NCBI RefSeq assembly: GCF_021347895.1
Contig: NC_067124.1
Coordinates: 2,673,630-2,737,629, forward strand
Reading direction: 5' to 3'
DNA length: 64,000 bases
DNA from: Acanthochromis polyacanthus
Taxonomy: Eukaryota > Chordata > Actinopteri > Pomacentridae
The translations under genes and the position numbers were made by a program. The first letter of the stretch is position 1; the number at the start of each line of letters is the position of its first letter. A model generated the notes under the pieces. The model was not told the DNA's origin. It was given only the letters and a program-made list of their open reading frames with translations, and ran no database searches. Below, one piece after another: positions 23,941 to 36,400 of this stretch.

Positions 23941-26900
23941 ATGGGGTGCTCCTCATCCAGTGCACAGACTGTTGATCAAGAGAAGAGACCAGGCACAAAA
24001 CCTGAGGAGAGCAATGGAGACTCAGTGGGTGAGTAATTATCATCTGTGCAGAGTTGAAAAAGTGTCTTTTATGCTTGTATTTCGTATTTCTGTGTTTTTA
24101 ACTGTTGAATGTGGAATATTAGGCATACGTTTAGAGTAGTTGCTCTCAGTCTCTGGTGCTTCCATTGAGTTGAGTCCTGCTGGGGGGTGTGTGAGTGCTG
24201 CCGGCTGGTCTGGTACACTGTGTGCTTTCTCACTCACACTCTGCTGCACAGCATATTTTAGTTCCTCATGGGTGTTTTAATTATTCATGTTAAGTCATTT
24301 TTCTTGAGTGTCCAGAAGGAGCTGCTATTTGTGTTTAGCCAGTTATTTCTAGCTTCATGACCACTTAAAGTGTGTTGACAAAAACTGTCATCTCACCTTT
24401 TAACGGTTCAACAAGACCTGAGACTGCACAGATTTAGATAATCATGTTGAAATCTCAACTTCAATCCATACAACTGAGTGAGCATTTGTACCGGTAGAGC
24501 TGATCCAGGGTTGCATGCAGCTTCTATAATACAGTAGCACCGTGTGAATGCCATCTGGGCGTGTTTAGCAGTCTATTTGCAGCCTGAGGCAAGACTTGCA
24601 ACCCAACCTGTTTGCTACCAGTCTTTGCAGTGGCTTTAGACAGTTTTCAGAAGCAAAATAATTTAAAAAAAAAGATCAAACAGATATGATCCAAAAGTTA
24701 CTGTGCATCTGCTCATGTTTTTGAAGTTTGAATGCAGTGGGTATCCCCTCAAAAGTAGTTTGCAGAGATTGTTATCGATCAGTCTGTGCTAAGGAGTGTT
24801 TGATATTCTCTCTGGCTCTCACACACAAAAGATGCAAAGGAGAAAAAGGAGAAACTTGGAAACTGATGCTCCTCAGAGAAGAGCTTAAATGTTTCCAGGC
24901 TAATCTGAATTTCCTCTGCATGGGACGGCAGTACGTTAGCATGAAGTCATCACCTTGTTTTGTCTTCCTTTGCATACATGTCCTCTGTGTTCAAGCCTGT
25001 GCAGACGCCCACCAAAAGGCTTCACACAGCCCATGATTGTCTATTCATGGCTCCACACAGCTCACTGGCACATGGCTATGTCATGCCAGACACAGCTGCA
25101 TGTATGTTTTGCTCTCACTGCATCTCCCCAAACATCATGACAGTCACAGCCCTTGTTAGAAAGTCTGACTGTTTATATGTGCGGCTTTAGATTCTTATGG
25201 TTTAATGATGAAAAGACGTAACTCTACATTTTTGAGCACGTCGCCTAAGTAAGTGTAATGCACTTATTCTGCCTGCCATGACTCTTCTGTGTTCACATAC
25301 AGCATGTTCCATTTCCCCTATGTCACTTTATGATGCTTATGTCAGGGCATTGTTTCTCCAGCCAGCTTTAGTCACCTGGAGAAGCTCCCTTTCCAGGCTC
25401 TTACATCATCCCAGCAAGAAAACCAGTTATTGTACTCTTTGCCCAGGCAGTCTTCTCTAAATGTGGCTGTAATGGGTGGAGGTTTTAAATCATACAGTGT
25501 ACAGTCTGTCTAGCAAACCAGCTGTACGCCATCCAAGCCACCACTGGTCCCATCCCCAGTCCATGCCTCTGGCCTGTGCCTCCCCCCTCCTCCCCTCTAG
25601 TTCTGGCTGGCCATGGTACTGTTTTGACTGGGATCTCTGTCATCTTTGGCTGCTAAATCATGTTGACACACGGGTCATCCATGCCTGGAGCGTCTGTCTC
25701 GACCCGAACACACACATTTACACTTTTCAACACCAGTTCTGGGCCGCTCTTCGAACAACAACTTTCTATCCTCTGTGTTAGTGGGTATAAAATGTGGATG
25801 TCTGTTGAAAGAAAAAGAACTGATGGTTTGAAATCTATGAAACAGATAAAGGAAATGTGTTAAGACAAAAAGTCATTTGAAGTATTTTAAACATCTATTT
25901 TACAGTTCTACACTCTTATTTCAAAAGTGATGTTAGTAGAAATATTTTTGCCTGACTTAAACACTTCTCGGTGTTGCGTGTTCTTCCACTGGCTCATTTT
26001 CATGTAAGCTGCCACGCCGTCACATTCCCTTCCACCCATCACTCTCAGCTCTTTTTACTGCTTCTGACAGAAAAATAAAATCAGGAAGCTGCAGTGTCCA
26101 AACTATCCACCCGTTCAGCTAAACTGAATCCTTCTGATTTGTCTCATTTGTGAACAATGTTAACCTCATGGACACATCAGAAGCATCTGTTGGGCTTTTG
26201 TGATTCCTGTAACTGAGAGGTGAGTTGAAGTTCCTGATATTTCAGTTCAAGAACCCGAGCCCATTGTTGTTCCTCATTTACAAAAGTTTCACCTGAGGGC
26301 TGATGGCTGGTTCACACCCACAGTGACAGTAAAAGAGCAAGGAAACAGAATAAAGGTGCAGGCCTCTCTCAAAATGCTGCCATCATCGCATGTATTTCCT
26401 CTGAGAGTGCGTGTCCTCATGGCTTTAGACAAACGCTGGCTTCAATAAACCAAATTTTCAACTACGGAAATGAAAGGATGTTTTTCTCCGCACGCATTCT
26501 TTGTGCTCCTTTCTGCTCATTTCCTATCTCCTTCATTCAATTTTGAGTTCAACTACACATTTGCCGTGTTTGTAGGTTTTGTTTTTTGTTCAGTTTTTAG
26601 TGACTAAAATGATCTACACCCATGTTCACAAACCCATAATTATATTACATAGAATACATTTTCTATAATGCATGATTCATTTCAGATCCAACTTAAATAT
26701 TTTAAAGCACATGATAAATTTCCATCAGTTTAGAGATAAATTAAGTGTATTTATATCACCATAATCATACCACCATATTTATTTGTTATATTTAAGTGTC
26801 CTCCTCACAAATGTGGTAATTTATTAACAAACCATTATTTTCACACACTAGCTCAAGGATAAATGAAATTGCCTCCCTTGAATTGTCCGGAATCTTCCTT

Positions 26901-29826
26901 CAGATGTTTTTTTGTTGTCATGTATTCGGTGCTACAGGCTGCTTTTCTAGCTGTAAATCCTGACTGAGTTTCTCTTTTGTCATCCTTTTATTGACAGTAG
27001 TCAGAAACGGCATCGTCCCAGAAGATGCACAAACCATCGAGGACCAGATGCAGCTGCCTGTGCAGACTGCCTTACCAGATGATCTTCAGCCGGGTACTGA
27101 GGATGAGGCTGTGTTAGTGGCCCTGGAGGCCCAGGAGGATCTAGGATCTGGGGAGGACCTTCTAGCTGCTCCTGAGCCACAGCCAGAACCTGCAGTCCAG
27201 CCAGAACCTGTTGTTCAACCAGAACCTGTTGTTCAACCAGAACCTGTTGTCCAACCAGAACCTGCTGTTCCTGAAGAGCCAGCTCCAGAAGTTGCAGTTT
27301 CTGCTCCAGCAGAAGAGTCTCCAGAACCTGAGGTTGCTGTCCAAGTAGTGGAGGCACTACCCCCAGTGGAGGAAGCAGCCCCTGTAGAAACTGTAGTGAC
27401 AGAGGTCCCTCCTGAGGTTGAAGCCCCCGTTGAGGCTACAGAGGAGGCCCTTGCTGTTGTTGAAGCTGTGCAAGCTGAGGCCCCGGCTGTTGTTGAGGAG
27501 GTGGTTGCTGTACCAGTTGTTGAACCTGCTGTATCTGAGCCAGCAGAGACTCCAGTGGTTGTGGAAGAGGCTGTTGCTGAGGCTCCAGCTGAAGTGGCTG
27601 CACCTGTGGAGGCTCCAGCTGACAGTTCTGCACCAGAGATGGCCTCAGCAACACCGAGTGAAGCTGTTGTACCAGATGAAGCTCCAGCACCAAGTGAGGT
27701 TTCAGTACCAAGTCAGCCTGCAGCACCAGCCGAACCCTTGTTGCAGATAATAAACACAGATATTGCTACAGCAACTATTCCAGAGATGCCTCCTTTGTCT
27801 CAGCCTGCTTCTGAGGAGGCAAAAGAATCTCCTGCGGTCCCTGCGGAGACTGCTCCACCAGCAGAGGCCATGCCTGCTTCGGCTTCAGAGGCTGAATCTG
27901 CTGCTGCTGAGGTTCCAACACCCGTGCCTGCTGTTACAGAAACCCCTGCAGAAGTCGCCCCAGCAGAAGCCCCTGTGGTTGAGGCCACCACAGCAGCATC
28001 TGAAGCACCCTCAGCACCAGCCCCTGCTGCTGATCCAGCTCCTGAACCTTCCCCAGATGGTATGAAGCACTAACATCTCCAGATTAATCTCATGTTCTTC
28101 GAAATCGTGTTGTTTCGGTTGACATGTTCAGATAAAAATCATCTCCTTGCCACTGTGTTAAAGCTGAGATGCTATAAAGATTCCCAGAACAGAAGTTAAT
28201 TTCCGACAATAGACAGAAGATCGTTTAGGTAATAGCCACTTAAAGCACACACTAATCATGTTCTAAATGTGACAGCTAATACTCTGCAATGTGGTGTGGC
28301 CACATTTCATTTAGAGTACAACTAAAAACACCCAAAAGATGATAACATGTCCTTTTTTGTTTACTACAATCATGCCGGTGACAGGTTTTCTTGCTCAGTG
28401 ATTTAATTGATCAAATGTGGAATTGTTTGTCTGACAAACCTGTTGAGTTAACTTTAACTTCAACTCATCATGCATAATTCAGGAGGCTGTTTTAGGGTGG
28501 AGGACACAAAACTGCAGTGTTGGCCCTGGCTTAAATAACTGGGAAATTAGCTTGATGAACAGCGTGTAAGAACAGGTAGAAAACAGTGAGGGGGAGGTAG
28601 AGGTGAGCTAAAAGAGAGACTCAGTGAAGTGCAATAAATGGACAAGAAGATCCTGTTTACATGCAGGTGAACAATGAACGGTCCAACCAGCAATCCATCT
28701 TCTTACCACATATATGAACAAGGGTGGAAAGACAGGTTATGGTAACTAAACAGGTATCCAACACACGTACGGCTAGCAGCTCTTAGTGAACCATTCAGCT
28801 GTTCTTGAAATAATCGATCCTTCCTGCAGCTTCCTGTGTGTACTCCTGATTGCTGGGAGCTGGCAGGATGACTGGGAGATTGTTGGGCCTTAAGGCTGAA
28901 CAGATAACACAGTGTGAGAAACAGAAAGCAGCCACACACTCTCAGAGGGAGAAATGAAGGCTTTATCGTGTCGATTATTGCACGAGCACGTTGTCAGCAC
29001 AACAGTTCCAGTCAGGCAACTCTTGCTCATTGTGCTTTGTTGTGAACTGCCTACAAACTAATCATGCTATGCTGCTTCCAATTACATACAACAATGTAAA
29101 TACTCTACAAGCCTGAATGGATTTTAGTCATCATGCAAAAATGTATGAAACTGCATTCAGGGCTTAGCTTAAGTATTTGAATATATAGCCACCGTGTGTG
29201 TTGTAGAATTGTTTCCACGGTGTTGACGTTAATTTAGGTCCTTGGCTCCAATATGTGAAATTTTACACCTTTGGATTACCAAGTGTGAAGTTTGTACAAT
29301 TATTGAACTTTTTTGGGGAAAAAGGGCCAAGGCAACCATTTAAAATCAGAGCACCAATTCTTCATATTAACTCATTATACACTGGACATCTCCAGTATTC
29401 AGCTGCACTGTGTAAGGCAGAGCTCATGGTTTATGTGAGGCCTACACCCCACTCTTTACTCCCAGAGAACGTGTTGTACTTTTGAGGCAGAGACGCTCCT
29501 CCATGCAGCACGTGTAGAATACTGGTTTGATGTGGAAGACTTGCTGTATTGCATAACTTTTATGAGACTTTCTCTCTGGAGGCTACGTGTGTGTGTGTGT
29601 GTGTTAAGGTAGATCACTAGTGAACCAGCTCAGGCGAACCAGATGTGGTTAAGGAGGAATGTTAAAGCCTCACTTATACTCTGAGGGCTGCTGTGACAGC
29701 AGTGATTGTAAGGTCACGTCAAACAAGCTCAAATGCATGGACTGACTTCCTCTCAATGTGTTTGTGTTTGCAGTGGCGTCTGCAAATGAGGCCTCAGAGA
29801 GTGAGAAAGCCAAAAAGGAGGATTGA
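23941..29826 (+). CDS. erich5: Glutamate-rich protein 5 (ERICH5/C8orf47-like)
   Basis: Protein of unknown function, recognised by an MGCSSSS start as in ERICH5, exon layout (short first exon, large low-complexity second) and position between matn2 and rida. Exons 23941-24028, 26998-28059 and 29774-29826 give 1203 nt, 400 aa, stop TGA at 29824. Gly2 and Cys3 predict N-myristoylation plus palmitoylation, hence membrane attachment (inferred). Exon 2 encodes a Pro/Glu/Ala/Val-rich chain with about five VQPEPV-type units (roughly 27181-27275) and many APAEV/VVEEA variants; no folded domain is apparent. Overlapping long frames in this exon on other phases are low-complexity shadows. Splicing exon 2 directly to 30527 is also in phase and gives another C-terminus. 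Sequence similarity to mammalian ERICH5 outside the N-terminus is only compositional. Confidence 0.82.
24029..26997 (+). other. erich5 intron 1
   Basis: Three kilobases without recognisable coding exons, transposon ends or RNA genes. Open frames here are short and lack protein-like composition. Confidence 0.5.
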
Positions 29827-30017
29827 GTAGGTAAGAGCACAATCACAAACCACAAGTTTACCTGAAGCAAACACTGCAGGATCAGACTCACTTTACTGTT
29901 TGAAGGATGACATTACTTTGAAAGGCACCCAGTAGAATTATATTTACTGTATGTAGTGAGGAGGTTTTCCAAAAACTGGGTGTGTAGAACTGAGAAGTGA
30001 ATTTTGATGCTAAAATG

Positions 30018-30383
30018 TACACTACCATTCAAAAGTTTGTAGTCTCTTAGAAATGTCATTTTTGAAAGAAAAGCAGTTTTTCAATGAAGATAACATTAAA
30101 TGAATGATAAATCCAGTGTAGACATTGCTAATGTGGTAAATGACTATTGTAGCTGCAAACGGCTGATTTTTAATGGAATATCTCCATAGGGGTACAGAGG
30201 AACATTTCCAGCAACCATCACTCCTGTGTTCTAATGCTACATTGTGTTAGCTAATGGTGCTGAAAGACTCATTGATGATTAGAAAACCCTTGTGCAGTTA
30301 TGTTAGCTCATGGATAAAAGTGGGAGTTTTCATGGAAAACATGGAATTTCCTGGGTGACCCCAAACTTTTGAAAGGTAATGTA
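30018..30383 (+). mobile_element. TA-flanked MITE copy 4
   Basis: Starts TACACTACCATTCAAAAGTT and ends 'ccccaaacttttgaaaggtaatgta'. It is about 365 bp long and keeps the conserved family core. It lies between erich5 exons 3 and 4. Confidence 0.85.
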
Positions 30384-30526
30384 AATATATGGCAATTAAA
30401 ATAAATTTTTTACAATACATTTACGAGCTCAAACAGACCTAAAGTAATGAAAACTGTGAATATTAATACGTAGTGTAAGTATGTGCCAGACATTTTAGTA
30501 TTGTCTCACTATTCCTTTTCTTTCAG

Positions 30527-30597
30527 AGAAGAGATTCTCCAAAGAATCTAAACCCCCAAAGCAACAAGATGAAGATGAAGAAAAAGAAAAACACTAA
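30527..30597 (+). CDS. erich5: Alternative erich5 terminal exon
   Basis: A TTTCTTTCAG acceptor at 30517-30526 precedes sequence that, joined in phase to exon 2, reads EKRFSKESKPPKQQDEDEE, then KEKH and TAA at 30595. The composition (K/E/D-rich) fits the protein family better than random. If exon 3 is included its TGA stops first and this exon is 3' UTR. Poly(A) signals follow at 31001-31006 and 32181-32186, the latter with a downstream GT-rich stretch. Confidence 0.55.
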
Positions 30598-31097
30598 ATT
30601 CTCAGTTTTTTCTCATCAACACTCACCAAACTGTACAGCACGTACGTTAATATTCACTGTGCCTTAATAACTTTTCATTTGGGAAAGATCAGGATTTTTC
30701 CTACATTGTTGTACATAAACTTCTGTGGAGGTGGAAGAGGAGGAGCTTTTCTATGGGACATCAAGTGCCTGGAGCCACATTCTACACGTGTAGGCCTTTA
30801 TACCAAAAGTGCTTTGAAAACACGTAGGACAGGTAACGTGTGACAAGAGCGTGCAATACTCTGTGAAATCTGTGAACTGTGGTTGTAGAGACTGTTAACT
30901 CTTTAGAGACTCTAGTGTGCTGAAATGTAGGGAAGGATGTTCACTTTGACTTTTTTTCAAAATAGCTGCGTCTGAGGAAAACAAGCCAAACATGACTGTG
31001 AATAAAAATATGCAAAAACATGACAGGAACATACAGCTGGAAGGCTGAATAACACACCGGCTAGGCGCACACTGCTAGCTTTTTATGTTTTCCTATC

Positions 31098-31469
31098 TAC
31101 ACTACTGTTCAAAGCTTGGGGTCACTTAGCAATGTCCTTATTTTTTGAAATAAAAGCAGTTTCTTTTCAATGTAGATAACATTAAATGAATGATAAATCC
31201 AGTGTGGACATTGTTAATGTGGTAAATGACTATTGTAGCTGCAAACGGCTGATTTTTAATGGAATATCTCCATAGGGGTACAGAGGAACATTTCCAGCAA
31301 CCATCACTCCTGTGTTCTAATGCTACATTGTGTTAGCTAATGGTGCTGAAAGGCTCATTGATGATTAGAAAACCCTTGTGCAGTTATGGTAGCACATGGA
31401 TAAAAGTCTGAGAATTCATGAAAAACATGGAATTGTCTGGGTGACCCCAAACTTTTGAACAGTAGTGTA
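31098..31469 (+). mobile_element. TA-flanked MITE copy 5
   Basis: Starts TACACTACTGTTCAAAGCTT and ends 'cccaaacttttgaacagtagtgta'. It lies downstream of the erich5 stop and before the distal AATAAA, so it may be transcribed in the 3' UTR. Confidence 0.85.
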
Positions 31470-33477
31470 TGAGATGATTTCTAAAGATCATGTTTTCACA
31501 CATGGAATTTTAAGTTAAAATGTAAATTCTGTGATAAAACCACATTGTTGTTTGTTGTTTGCACATAATTTAATTACAGTCCTTCTAATAAGGCTCCTTT
31601 GATTAACAGGAATGACAGTACTAAGTGATGAGTAACGCAGTGAAATACTTTCAAAAAAGTGGATGTCATTCTTCTTGGTTTCCATGTGAAAAAAAGCAAC
31701 ATAAACATTATTTTGTGTGAAACAGAAAACCATGGATTATCACATGCATATGCAAAAGATTAATGCCGACAAGATAAATCTTTGCCAGGTTGAGGATACA
31801 GATGATCCAAGTACCGATATACCATCTTGCTGTTCCTTGAAGTCATTTTGTACAGATGTACCGTAGCTGGCACGAGTTGCAAAAAAATGTCTTCCTGAAA
31901 ATTAAGGTCTTCCCAACTGTAGATATAAAGCTATGGTGGGTTAGCGCTGATGTCATTTGCTTGTAGGTTTTAGTTTAAGTGCATTACAAACGTGTAGCAC
32001 AGTCAGCGATTAGTTTTACATGATGTGTTGAAAATTTAATGGACTTAGAAAATGATGTTAATTGCATAAGATGTGGTAGACGCCGTGGGAACAAATTTGT
32101 TTTGCTTTCCTTTTTTCACCTCTGTAATATATTCATTCTCTGAACTTTGTCTATGATTCTGTTAACCTTTTAGTGTACAGAATAAAGTTTTACTCACTAA
32201 TGGGCTACGTGTGCTTATTGTGACTGAAATCAGCTGTGTCTTAGTGCATGGAAACCACTGTGTTTTAAATATATCAGATCTTAAACAAGTATGAATACTC
32301 AAAACAATGAAAACTGAAGACACCGTAGCAGGCACGACAGCGCTCAGTGACAGCAGGAGGAACTCGCTTTCAAAACAAGTTGTTTTCATCATCATGACTC
32401 AGAAACCTGGAAACTAATCCCTGCCTGGTAATTCAAATTAGCACAGAAGTTATGTGCATAAAACATGTCCTGGCTCAACCGCATGCAACACACTGAAGCA
32501 TGACTCAGCTGTTCCATAAATATGATGACGTGTGCCAGACCAAGTAGTTTTAAAATGTACAGGCGAGCACTGAGCCACGTAGAGCCGACAGCCTCCAGGT
32601 TTTTCATTAAACGCAAACCACACCAAATGTTTACACAGATCATATCACACACATGTTGGTCGAGACAGGAAGAGACCAGCGCTGAGATGCTGCGATGGAA
32701 TGTATGTCTGCAGATGTGCAGCCCTCCATGACATGTGCTAACTTATCCCTGGTATACAAACTTGGCTCAACAACTGATAGAACACTGATAAAGAATTTTT
32801 ATAAGGATGTGACTTTTTTTGATTTTCTATTTTCTGTAGAGAACGTCAAATGACAACATGCCTTCTAAGCTCCAGTAATGTATTTTAAACCAGGTTCAGC
32901 AGCATAAATGTACAGTCCTCATGTGCAACCCTGGCAGCATCAACAGATATCCGTTGTATAGGAACTGAGAAAGAAACTGAGTCTGCAGTGATCATCTGCA
33001 AGTTTTTGTTGTTGTTGCTAATACCAAGGAAACAAATCACCATTTAGGAAAATTAAAAGCATTTATTATTAAACTATAGGTACTGATGACTCCATGATGA
33101 AAGAGGCCACACTGCCACAGGTAAAGCTGATGTAACTCAATCCAACAAACCAGCGTAGATACTTTACAGCTATGCTAAGTGAAATGTGAGCAGCGGGAAT
33201 TTAAAATGCAGTGTTGACTCCAAACACATCCTATCAAAGTTAATGAGAGAGGAGAAAGTGCTCTAAGCCTGACTGCTGCTAGTCTGAAGGCTGACATGTT
33301 TACGACTGAGCTAAACTGCTTCATGGCCTCCCAAATACATCTATAGTAAACTACTGTAGAATTTGCAGTGATTTTATTGTTTTTGTAAAGCCCCTCAAGT
33401 CCTGGAAGGTGAAAAAGGAAATCACCTTTTGGGATTTTAGAGGCTTCAAAGGTTTTATTGGTCGATAGATGCACTTG

Positions 33478-36400
33478 TTAAGAAGCATCAGTCAGAGGAC
33501 CCAGAACAGCAACTGCTTCGATCTCAACCAGTCCACCCTGGGGAGAGATAAGGAGAGAGAGGAAGCATTGAGGAGACAGTAAAGACAATGGCTTTCAGGT
33601 TGGTTGGAATCATTACAGAATCAATGAAAAAGTGCAAAAGGCTTTGTCAAGTACTCACTCTGGGAAGACCGGCAACCTGATAGGCAGCTCTGGCTGGGTA
33701 GTTGGTGCTGAAGACTACAGAAAGCAGCTGAATTAGTGCATCAGCATACACAAGTCTAAACATACAGACTCTAAATGAACCAAACACATTGTAGACAAAG
33801 GTTTGATGAGTGAGAAATACATTCTGACACAACAGACAGCTCATCCTGTCCTCCTCTTTAACTAAAAAAATGGTCTGCCTTCATCGACTTATGTAGAAAA
33901 AAAGAAAAAGCTTTTTCACAGCAGACATTTCGACTGTTGCAGCATGATAAGTGCCGGTGTGATGAGTAACACAAATTAGGGTTCTTCTTTATTGTCCAGC
34001 TGGTCCCCCCTGTTGTGATGTTTCATCCAACTGTGAAAATATCAGTTATGCACACTACACTGCTCAAAAAGATTTAAGGAACACTTTGAAAATACATCAT
34101 ATTTCAATACGGGGAAAAACAAACTGGATATTAGCATTGATATGGACTGGATAATGTGTTAGGAATGAAAATATGCCACATTGTTTGATGGGAATGAAAA
34201 TGATCAACCCCCCAGGAGGGCTAAATTCAAGACACCCCAAAATCAAAGTGAAAAACTGATGTGGCAGGCTGGTCCATCTTCTGAAATTCCTTGGCAGCAA
34301 CTCAAAATGGTATTCAGTAGTTTGTACGGCCTCCATGTGCTTGTATGCATGACTGACGATGCCGGGACAAGCTCTGAATGAGACGACAGATGGTGTTCTG
34401 GGGTATCTCCTCCCAGAACTGGACCAGGGCATCGCTGAGCTCCTGGACAGTCTGAGGAGCAACCTGATGGTGTCTGATGGAACAAAACATAATGTTCCAA
34501 AGGTGTTCTATTGGATTCAGGTCAGGTGAGTACTGGGGCCAGTCAATGCTGTCAACTCCTTCATCTTCCAGGAACTGCATGAGTTCTCTTACCACACAAG
34601 ACTGGGCATAGTCGTGCACCAGAAGGAATCCAGGACCACTGTACCAATGTAGGGTCTGACAATGGGTCAAAGGATTTCATCCTGATACCTAAAGGCAGTC
34701 AGAATGCCATTGTCCAGCCTGTAGAGGTCTGTGCGTCCCTCCATGGATATGCCTCCCCACACCATCACTGACTCACCACCAAACCGGTCATGCTGAACAA
34801 TGTTACAGGCAGCATAACGTTCTCCACGGCGTCTCCAGACCCTTTCATGTCTGTCACATGTGCTCAAGGTGAACCTGCTCTCATCTGTAAAAAGCACAGG
34901 GCACCAGTGGTGGACTTGCAAATTCCTGTGTTCTATGGCAAATGCCAGCCGAGCTCCACGGTGCCGGTCAGCGAGCACAGCGGGCACTAGAGGACGCTGG
35001 GCCCTCAGACCTTTCTCATTACATCTATTTCTGATTGTTTGGTCAGAGACATTCACACCAGTGGTCTGCTGGAGCTCATTTTGTAGAGCTATTGCAGTGC
35101 TCATCCTGTTCCTCCTTGCATAAAGGAGCAGATATCTGTCCTGCTGATGGGTTGAGGACCTTCTGCAGTCCTGTCCAGCTCTCCCAGACTAACTGCCTGT
35201 CTCCTGGAACCTCCTCCATACGCTTGAGAATGTGCTGGGAGACACAGCAAACCGTCTGGTAATGGCACGTATTGATGTGCGATTGTGGAGGAGCTGGGCT
35301 GCCTCTTCAACCTCTGTAGGGTCCAGGTATCGCCTCATGCTACCAGTAGTGACAGTGACCCTAGCCAAATGCAAAACTAGTGAAAAACAGTCAGAAAACA
35401 TTAGGAAGGAAAAAATGTCAGTGGCCTTCACCTGTAAACTCATTCTTGTTTTGAGGGTTGTCTCATTGTGACCCCTCTAGTGCATCTGTTGTTAATTTTA
35501 TGAACACCAAAGCAGCTGAAACTGAATAAAAAGCCCCTCTGTTACTTACTTTACCAGATCAGTATCCCACATGTTTGACTGATTTGATGCAATACTTAGA
35601 TTAAAAAGTGTTACTTTAATTTTTTTGAGCAGTGTATATCCACTGAATGAGAGATGCTGTGTTTGTTTTTATAAATATAATGTTTTAGGACAGAAAAATC
35701 ACCCTGTACACTGTTTGGAGCAACACTAACACTGTGGGCGAGGAGAGATGCAAAAATACATTATTAAATCTTTGGGAACAGTTTTCTTCTTTACTGTGAT
35801 TGTTCTTTTAAAGTTCCTGGTGAAAATTAAGTCCTTTTTAGCTTGTTAACATGTCCTGATGGTGTTTTTTATATCCTCGAAGACATATCATGAGCTAAAT
35901 AAGCTGTCAGCGCCATAACTAAACATTTCCACCTTGAATGTCCAGTATAGAAATGACCATCAGAGATTCAGATCTGTGGCTTTTTTTTTTACAAACAACT
36001 GAGGAATCAACCGTGCCAAACATCATTGTTCTTCTATAGAATCAGTGCTGACACGCACAGCTAAATTACTTTAATATTACAATTTGCTGTTGTGTAAGTA
36101 GACTTACAGTGTTTGAGCAGGGTTGTGGGGGAGCTGGTGTGCTGAAGTGCAGTGAATGAAAATAAGCGGGTGCAGAAGAAGCAAGGGCTTTACAGGTCTG
36201 CACATTCTTGAGGAAGCATGAGTTACATCTGAGACATTTTCAAGCAGGAAGTGCTTATTTTCATGAAAAAAACTATTGACTAAACTACAAATAATGCAAT
36301 TTTGATACATAGAGATGAGCTTTTAGAGGCTTAATCAACAACTGAGAAGGGATTTTATTTGATAGATACAGTGAAGAAAGAAAGGAAATATAAGGAAAAA

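Noticed and set aside
27001..28065. Several long frames on other phases over erich5 exon 2
   Set aside because: They are shadows of the repetitive Pro/Glu/Ala/Val codons; Leu/Gln-rich translations are expected from shifted CCA/GAA/GTT repeats.
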